Below are positions 58,778 to 64,000 of a DNA stretch of 64,000 nt, one piece after another. The DNA is taken from NCBI GenBank assembly GCA_025603075.1, contig MU626293.1:62001-126000 (forward strand), read 5' to 3'. This DNA is from Neoconidiobolus thromboides FSU 785 (lineage: Eukaryota > Entomophthoromycota > Entomophthoromycetes > Entomophthorales > Neoconidiobolaceae). The stretch's first letter is position 1; every line of letters begins with the position of its first letter. A model generated the notes under the pieces. It searched no databases. It was given only the letters and a program-made list of their open reading frames with translations, and was not told the origin of the DNA. The position numbers and the translations under genes are program-made.

Positions 58778-58884
58778 CATATGGGGCTGTTTTTTTTAGT
58801 TTCATTATTTTTCCATTTTTTAAGCGCTATTTATGTAGAAAAATTGTCAGTAAAATTCTTAAATACAAAAATACATCCTCATAT
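58778..58884 (-). mobile_element. 105-bp small element, copy 14
   Basis: Reverse orientation, CATATGGGGCTG / CATCCTCATAT; sister of the copy at 28876. Confidence 0.9.
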
Positions 58885-58909
58885 AATTTATTTTTATTTT
58901 TAAGTTTTA

Positions 58910-59017
58910 TATTTGGGGATGTATTTTTGTGTTTAAGAATTTTATTAATAACCTTTCCACTCAAATAGTGCTTAAAAAATGGAGAAAGTGATGAAGCCAA
59001 AAAAAACATCCCCATTT
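58910..59017 (+). mobile_element. 105-bp small element, copy 15
   Basis: Reference orientation, ATTTGGGGATGT / ACATCCCCATTT, 25 bp from copy 14 and inverted to it. Confidence 0.85.
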
Positions 59018-59179
59018 ATTGATTAATAGTTAACAAATTATAATATAAAAAATAGCTTACTGTTTTTAAGCAAAACTGATATTAGCTTTGGGTCAAAATT
59101 GCAAGTAATTTTTCAACAAATTTTGGAGTATTTAAAATTTCAGTTCAGAAAACTAAAAATTTAGAACAGAAAATTCGGG

Positions 59180-59395
59180 GTGAAAATTATTATTAAACAA
59201 ATTGAACTTGCTAAATTATGTACAGATCATTTAGTCCATTTAATTCAAATAACGATACTACCACATTGTGAATTGGCTTATCATATTCATCCAAGTATGA
59301 AGCTAAGCTCCTTTTTAAAGTATAGTTTGGGTATCTATTTGGCTAATATTTTAATCCTTTGCTTTATTTTATTTTTGTTTTTTAGCATTTGATTT
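59180..59395 (+). pseudogene. UGT fragment (3' end only)
   Basis: Corresponds to the last part of the UGT at 53862: IIIKQIELAKLC ... HPSMKLSSFLKYSLGIYLAN-ILILCFILF. Between LAKLC and CELAYHIHPS the frame differs because of a +2 and then a +1 insertion that together restore it. Homology starts abruptly at about 59178, so the first ~460 codons are missing. There is no promoter-proximal part, and the surrounding frame has no signal peptide. Confidence 0.88.
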
Positions 59396-59780
59396 AATTC
59401 TATTTTAAAATAGTAAAGGTTGCTCACTGATTAAAAGTTTATGCTGATGATTAAATAAAATGATATAAACCTTGTTGATGTATAACATTTTTTTTAAAAT
59501 ATTTTCCTAACAATGCTGTATTTGTTAGCTATTACTTTATAAGTTTAATCAATCTAGTATTTCAATATAAAATAAGGGATTTTAAACTAAATTTTATAAA
59601 TATTTTTATAATGGACTATTAAATTAAAACTTCAAAAATTTAGTATAAACATATTTTTTTAATGTATTTTAGTATATTAAATATCTAAGAACTTTTTATA
59701 TTTTACATTAACTAAATGGTATAATAATAATTTAAGGGATAGGAGCTATACATGAGTAGATTCAAACACAAATTGGTAAG
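59396..59780. other. Intergenic, duplicate of 55530-55851
   Basis: AT-rich, aligned in part with the corresponding spacer of copy 1. Confidence 0.45.
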
Positions 59781-60410
59781 TTAAGAAGCCAAATTGGAAT
59801 GTATAGAAAACAAGTGTAATAGGCATTGAGAGATAGAAGTTAAGAATATGTGATACTCAAAGAGTGGAATGTTATTATAAAGAGCGATATCAGCTATTCT
59901 TTGGCAAGAAAAAGCCAATGTAAATTTGGCCAAAACTTCATTAGGGTATTCAACATTATATAAACACCATACTGAATTATTACCATGATTGGCAGATCTT
60001 TTACTAATACAATAAGTTTCTTTATCTTGTCCTTTGAGGTTGGTTTTATAGACATTAATGTAATAGATTAGTTCTTTGTCATTGCTTTGGACTTCCATGG
60101 TAACTCTCGAGTTTTGGGATTTGTCATTGATGATGAAATTGTATAAATCCAAGCCAGTCTTACTTGAAGGAATTTGAATCAAATCAATCAAAGCCGATTT
60201 GTTACTCTCTTTTAAAGAAACGCCTCGTAAATTAGGATATAGCTTATACCATACGATATCACTTCCCTTTTCACATACATTCCAATTACACCTATGGATT
60301 CCAACGTTCAATGAAAATTTACTTTTGATTGTGAATTGCTTGAGCGGACTATGATAACTAGGTAGCTCAATTGATTCATTGATACTATTATACTCTGGTA
60401 GCACTTCCAT
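59781..60410 (-). CDS. Unrecognised 209-residue protein, copy 2
   Basis: Same length and start (MEVLPEYN) as the protein at 55852 and intact throughout. I count about 46 differences in 209 positions, clustered in a few loops (for example LSLDARVYK against FSLNVGIHR), while LKESNKSALIDLIQIPSS, RVTMEVQSNDKELIYYIN and FEYHIFLTSISQ are identical. Keeping an open frame after so much change suggests selection. Its former UGT partner is only a fragment, so function does not depend on a linked transferase. Confidence 0.8.
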   Translation of the reverse strand: MEVLPEYNSINESIELPSYHSPLKQFTIKSKFSLNVGIHRCNWNVCEKGSDIVWYKLYPNLRGVSLKESNKSALIDLIQIPSSKTGLDLYNFIINDKSQNSRVTMEVQSNDKELIYYINVYKTNLKGQDKETYCISKRSANHGNNSVWCLYNVEYPNEVLAKFTLAFSCQRIADIALYNNIPLFEYHIFLTSISQCLLHLFSIHSNLAS

Positions 60411-62211
60411 GCTTCAGCTTCTGTTATTGTTATGTTTTCTAAATAATTTTTTAAATAATTTTAATTTTTTGTCACCTTATTTATACTTTATCCCTTTCGC
60501 AGCCAACCCAGCTCAGAGAATTTATACTTCTCAATTTATCCAATTAATTGACTTGATTGTGGATATTTAAATTTAGCTAATAAGCTTATGTTGTTAAATT
60601 GGTTGCTTTAAAAATAGATTCTTTGTAATTGATATTTGCTTCCTTAATAGCTATGCTTTGTAAAAATTCATAACACCGACAATGAACTTAAATTGGCTGA
60701 ATATGTCTTCACCATCCCTGGATGTTATCTTGTGTAATATACATAGTCGTTCATAGCTATTTTTGAATTTGAAAAAAATATATATTTATTTAATAATCAG
60801 ATTTCAAATTTATTACAAAGGGTTCAAAATCAAAATGAAATCACTTTTTACTACAGATCCCCAAAATATAAAACACTAGTACATCCATTGGTTTTTAGCT
60901 TACTTTTGATGATCTCATTTTATTTTCGATTTTCTACCCAAAAGTTTCATTTTTTAGTTTATTATTAATTTAGTAAAGTTCGATTTAAGCCTTAGTGTTT
61001 CTATTTTGAAATATTTTAATAAATACCTATTTAATTTAAGCTGTTTTCCGATCAGTATAGCCAATAAACATATCCTTTTGACTCGTATGTTAATACTCAA
61101 TTTTTGACTATTTGTTTTGGTTTCAACAAGTTATCTTTTACTAAATATTACCTATTGTAGTCATTATCTGTATTATACTATATTATTTAATATGTAGTTA
61201 ATTAGGACCTTATGTGTTTGATTAATCAACTAACTTTTATATATTATTTTAATAATTATAATTGAGTTATCTTTTTTGATTCTTATAAATTTCAAAAAAT
61301 AGTATACCATAACTTTTGGCTTCTCTTATCAATCCTTGTAATTATTTTCGTTTTTTGGGGGATAATTTCGGACCTTGGGCAGAACAATGCTTACATATCG
61401 ACCCCAAAACTACACTCCTTTAAAGAGCTATATACCCATTTGTAACCACAAACTATTAAATTAAATTTAAAAAATATTCCTGATAACTAAATAAAAACTC
61501 CATGTGTTTATAAATTTGCTTTATATAGAAGTTCAAAAATTCTACTACATTTCGTTATTATTAACTGAATAACCTCTCTGCTTCATAAGCGGATACTAAA
61601 TAACTTAAGTTTTTAAATCTTAAATTACCTATTACTACATTTAAGCCCTAATTAATAAAAAGTGTATTCTTTATACAAAAAACTGGTATAATACATTTCA
61701 TTAAATCATTTAATGTATCAAACAAAACTAACTTAAACATGTAAGTTTATTAACTAAGAGATTGGAGCTTACCATCTGATTTTAACTATTGTTTAGACCA
61801 ATTGTGTAAAAGTATGCAACTAAGGTTTATAGTCTTTTTGATAAAACAAAAAGTACCTTATTCATTAACTAAACCCTTGACGTATTCAGGGATTTTCATT
61901 AGAATTTAGTCAGGGACAATTTTAGAATTACCCGTTATGTATGAGTTGAAATAGAATTACAAATCATTTAGAGAAAGACAATCAAAGTACTTTTGATTTT
62001 AATAAACAAGAAACTAAAGTACTCTACTTAGACAATATACCAACCCAATTAAACACAATCTGTGTTTTTATAATCTGTTGTTTTTCATTTAAAGATTTGA
62101 TGATAGGATTAATCTTTTATATTGGCATGAACTTTTAGATGAAAAAAATACTCAGGCTTTGTTTGAACTCAAAACTAAAATTAAGTACCATTTTAATATT
62201 AAAAATTGGTA
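60411..62211. other. Intergenic region
   Basis: Up to about 61500 it is the diverged duplicate of 56482-57570. A short minus-strand frame near 61345-61420 includes a Cys-x-x-Cys and a basic end (CKHCSAQGPKLSPKKRK) but has no start and is not called. Confidence 0.45.
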
Positions 62212-62285
62212 CGCTCATAGCTGGGATCGAACCAGCAACCTCTCGATTAACAGTCGAACGCGCTAGCCAATTGCGCCATACGAGC
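62212..62285 (-). tRNA. tRNA-Asn (GUU anticodon)
   Basis: 74-nt cloverleaf on the minus strand without intron: acceptor GCTCGTA/TATGAGC, box A TGGCGCAATTGG, anticodon loop CTGTTAA (GTT) on a TTCGA/TCGAG stem, T-arm GGTTCGATCCC. A T5 terminator follows within ~10 nt (minus-strand CCAATTTTTAA). Confidence 0.96.
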
Positions 62286-62600
62286 CCCTTTCTTCTTTTT
62301 ATTGTCAAATATAATATTTAAAGAAAAGATACAGATTTTAATATTCGTAAGATAGTTTCTGTTTTATTGATTCGCCATTAAAGCCTTTTAACTTTATTAA
62401 CATATACAAATAATACTACTCCTTTTGTTTTTTATCTGTTTTGAATTTTCCATTTACTAAATAAGCCTTCTAAGATTACTACATATATCATACTTTATAG
62501 TTCATTATTATTATAACTTTAATAATTTTTGAACTAGATTTAAACTAGCATTTAAACTTATGTGCTAAAAGTTAATAAGAACAAAGTTATTAGAAACTAA

Positions 62601-62707
62601 ATATGGGGGTGTTTTTTTTGACTTCATTACTTCTTCCGTTTTTTAAGCATTATTTGAGTAGAAAAATTGTTAATAGAATTCTTAAACACAAAAAAACATC
62701 CCCATAT
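62601..62707 (-). mobile_element. 105-bp small element, copy 16
   Basis: Reverse orientation, ATATGGGGGTG / ACATCCCCATAT; full length. Confidence 0.85.
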
Positions 62708-62923
62708 AACTAAATAAAATTAATTTATTTGTAGTATTTAAAAGCAAAATTTAATTATTTGACCACATGAAATAAAAATAAAAATAAAAATTTGAGAAAA
62801 ATTTCATAATAACTTGCCAAAAAATATATATAATATATAAAATATATGAAAATTTTTAATAAAATATAAAATTGTGTTAATAATAATAATAATAATAATA
62901 ATAAGTGTAAATATAATAAGAAA

Positions 62924-63383
62924 TGTGAAATATCGCTTTGTCAGCTCTATGATTGATTATAACAGATAATAACTTAAGTTGCTGTGTCCTTGAGTTCGGA
63001 GACAACCAATTCTAGGCTCTTATTTTGATACTATGGGAATTTCTAATTTCATATTACAAACAATATTATTCTCTCATTTTGATATCCATACTTGTTGCAG
63101 TATAAAAAAGATTCTTCAATATAATAACTCGAGGCTTTTTAACTGAATCGTTCTCTGATATTGTACCTCTAATAAAGCCACTAAATCTTTCTGATAATAT
63201 TTTATATAGATTTTACAGTAACATTATCTATTCTATTTGCCTTCCATAGTCTGTAACCTAATACGTGCTACTCTTCATAATTCAAGTCTATCTTAGTCAT
63301 ATAAAATAGGACCTTTAAACTTACAGCTGGCCAATCAAGCAAGAACTGCTTTTGATTCCAAGCACTGAATATCAAATTTCATA
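62924..63383 (+). mobile_element. Solo LTR-like element, copy 3
   Basis: Starts TGTGAAATATCGC; the end has decayed to ATTTCATA. TATA-like CAGTATAAAAAAG and AATAAAGCC are kept. No clear target repeat. The most diverged of the three. Confidence 0.7.
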
Positions 63384-63385
63384 TC

Positions 63386-63750
63386 TATTTGATAGGAAGT
63401 TTGCAATATTAGCTACAAAGCAGTTAATAATAGATACTTCTTAATAATGTTTTATAAAAATATGTATTTATTTACATACTACAGCCTTGATTAATGCTAA
63501 TATATAGGTTATATTAGTAGAAGCCTTGGTAATATGGTGCTTTTCATTAGATTTAATAGAAATCCTTCTAACTTATAATATAGATTATAATAAAATAATT
63601 TAAAGCTATATTAGATATTTCTGCTTTTAATAAAAATAGTTCTATAGTTTTAAGCAAAATTTTTAAAACATAAATTTTTTACAAATTAAGCAAAAATGAA
63701 ATTAATTTAGATATCTCTATATCATAATTTTAAAGATAACTTTTATATTT
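63386..63750 (+). repeat. Dispersed ~340-bp repeat, copy B
   Basis: Partner of 43697-44040; here it follows the LTR-like element directly, whereas in copy A about 600 bp with small elements intervene. Confidence 0.6.
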
Positions 63751-64000
63751 ATTCAAATAAATTAATAAATAGTTTAATTTAAAAATAAACATAAACATTC
63801 TAAATTAAGAAATGTTCATATTTTATTATTTCTTATTACTTTGTTTTTTGTTTTAATAATATTTAATAGTTTTTTATCAATACAATAAATTGTAGGAATA
63901 AAATATACTTTAATCGAAGTGTTGAATTATTGAACTGATATGAAAGTCTCTGTAAGCTAGTCCATATTTAAATGCTATTTGTAAGCAGCTTTATTAAAAG

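Larger units (their letters stand above)
56482..59179. other. Intergenic region of the duplicated block, with element insertions
   Basis: From 56482 to about 57570 the sequence aligns loosely with 60411-61500 (duplicated upstream region of the 209-aa genes). From about 57570 to 59179 it is single copy with three 105-bp elements (58396, 58778, 58910) and an AAAAT tandem tract near 57825-57863. A possible fourth, heavily decayed element lies near 57720-57790. Confidence 0.55.
62286..64000. other. Repeat-rich end of window
   Basis: 105-bp element at 62601, AAT microsatellite near 62878-62902, LTR-like element at 62924 and the dispersed repeat at 63386. No protein gene seen. Confidence 0.5.

Noticed and set aside
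61345-61420. Zinc-finger-like exon (CKHC with a basic tail)
   Set aside because: No start codon, no second Cys pair and no adjacent exon; too short to support.
62139-62321. 60-codon plus-strand open frame over the tRNA-Asn gene
   Set aside because: It is the antisense of the tRNA and its flanks.

Overview
The window reads as nuclear DNA of a very AT-rich fungus. Genes are cut by many short introns (those I could place are mostly 47-66 bp, GTAAG/GTAAT donors and YAG acceptors). The gene set is eukaryotic and fungal: an adenylate cyclase of the fungal RA-LRR-PP2C-cyclase type, complex I 30 kDa subunit, TIM17/TIM50, a COP9 signalosome subunit, alpha-arrestin, oligopeptide transporter and homeodomain genes. 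Asn/Lys/Ile-rich low-complexity tracts are frequent. My guess is an early-diverging (zygomycete-grade) fungus; this is inference only, no marker fixes the lineage.

Layout. 1-2.2 kb: 3' truncated RA-PH adaptor (minus). 4.8-5.8 kb: two convergent FKBP genes, one with a mitochondrial leader. 6.4-7.8 kb: alpha-arrestin. 9.2-10.1 kb: NDUFS3. 10.8-11.9 kb: ubiquilin/Dsk2. 12.4-13.5 kb: unknown 366-aa protein. 13.7-21.0 kb: metaxin, CSN3, a Ctr-like copper transporter, then divergent TIM50 and TIM17. 21.3-23.3 kb: site-2 protease. 24-31 kb: sparse region with two homeodomain genes, one homeodomain pseudogene and transposon remains. 31.2-36.4 kb: adenylate cyclase. 37.4-41.7 kb: LOG-type phosphoribohydrolase, small membrane protein, calcineurin-like phosphoesterase. 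41.7-45.1 kb: repeats and tRNA-Lys. 45.1-50.2 kb: MCC alpha subunit and an OPT transporter. 51.1-52.1 kb: SAP30BP/HCNGP-like protein. 53.9-61.5 kb: a UDP-glycosyltransferase plus a 209-aa gene, then a diverged second copy of the block in which the transferase is reduced to its last exon-end. 62.2 kb: tRNA-Asn; then repeats to the end.

Mobile DNA. Two families stand out. One is a ~105-bp element with 12-bp inverted ends (ATATGGGGATGT / ACATCCCCATAT) in about 16 copies or fragments, all between genes. The other is a ~460-bp element starting TG and ending CA, with a perfect 5-bp target duplication around one copy, a TATAAAAG box and an AATAAA site; it fits a solo LTR. Both tRNA genes sit close to copies of both families.

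Functional themes: mitochondrial biogenesis (metaxin, TIM50, TIM17, NDUFS3, mitochondrial FKBP, MCC) and Ras/cAMP-type signalling (RA-PH protein, adenylate cyclase). The most unusual signals are the FKBP gene-conversion tract, the altered catalytic motif of the adenylate cyclase, the duplicated transferase/209-aa unit, and the small element family with a fold-back copy.
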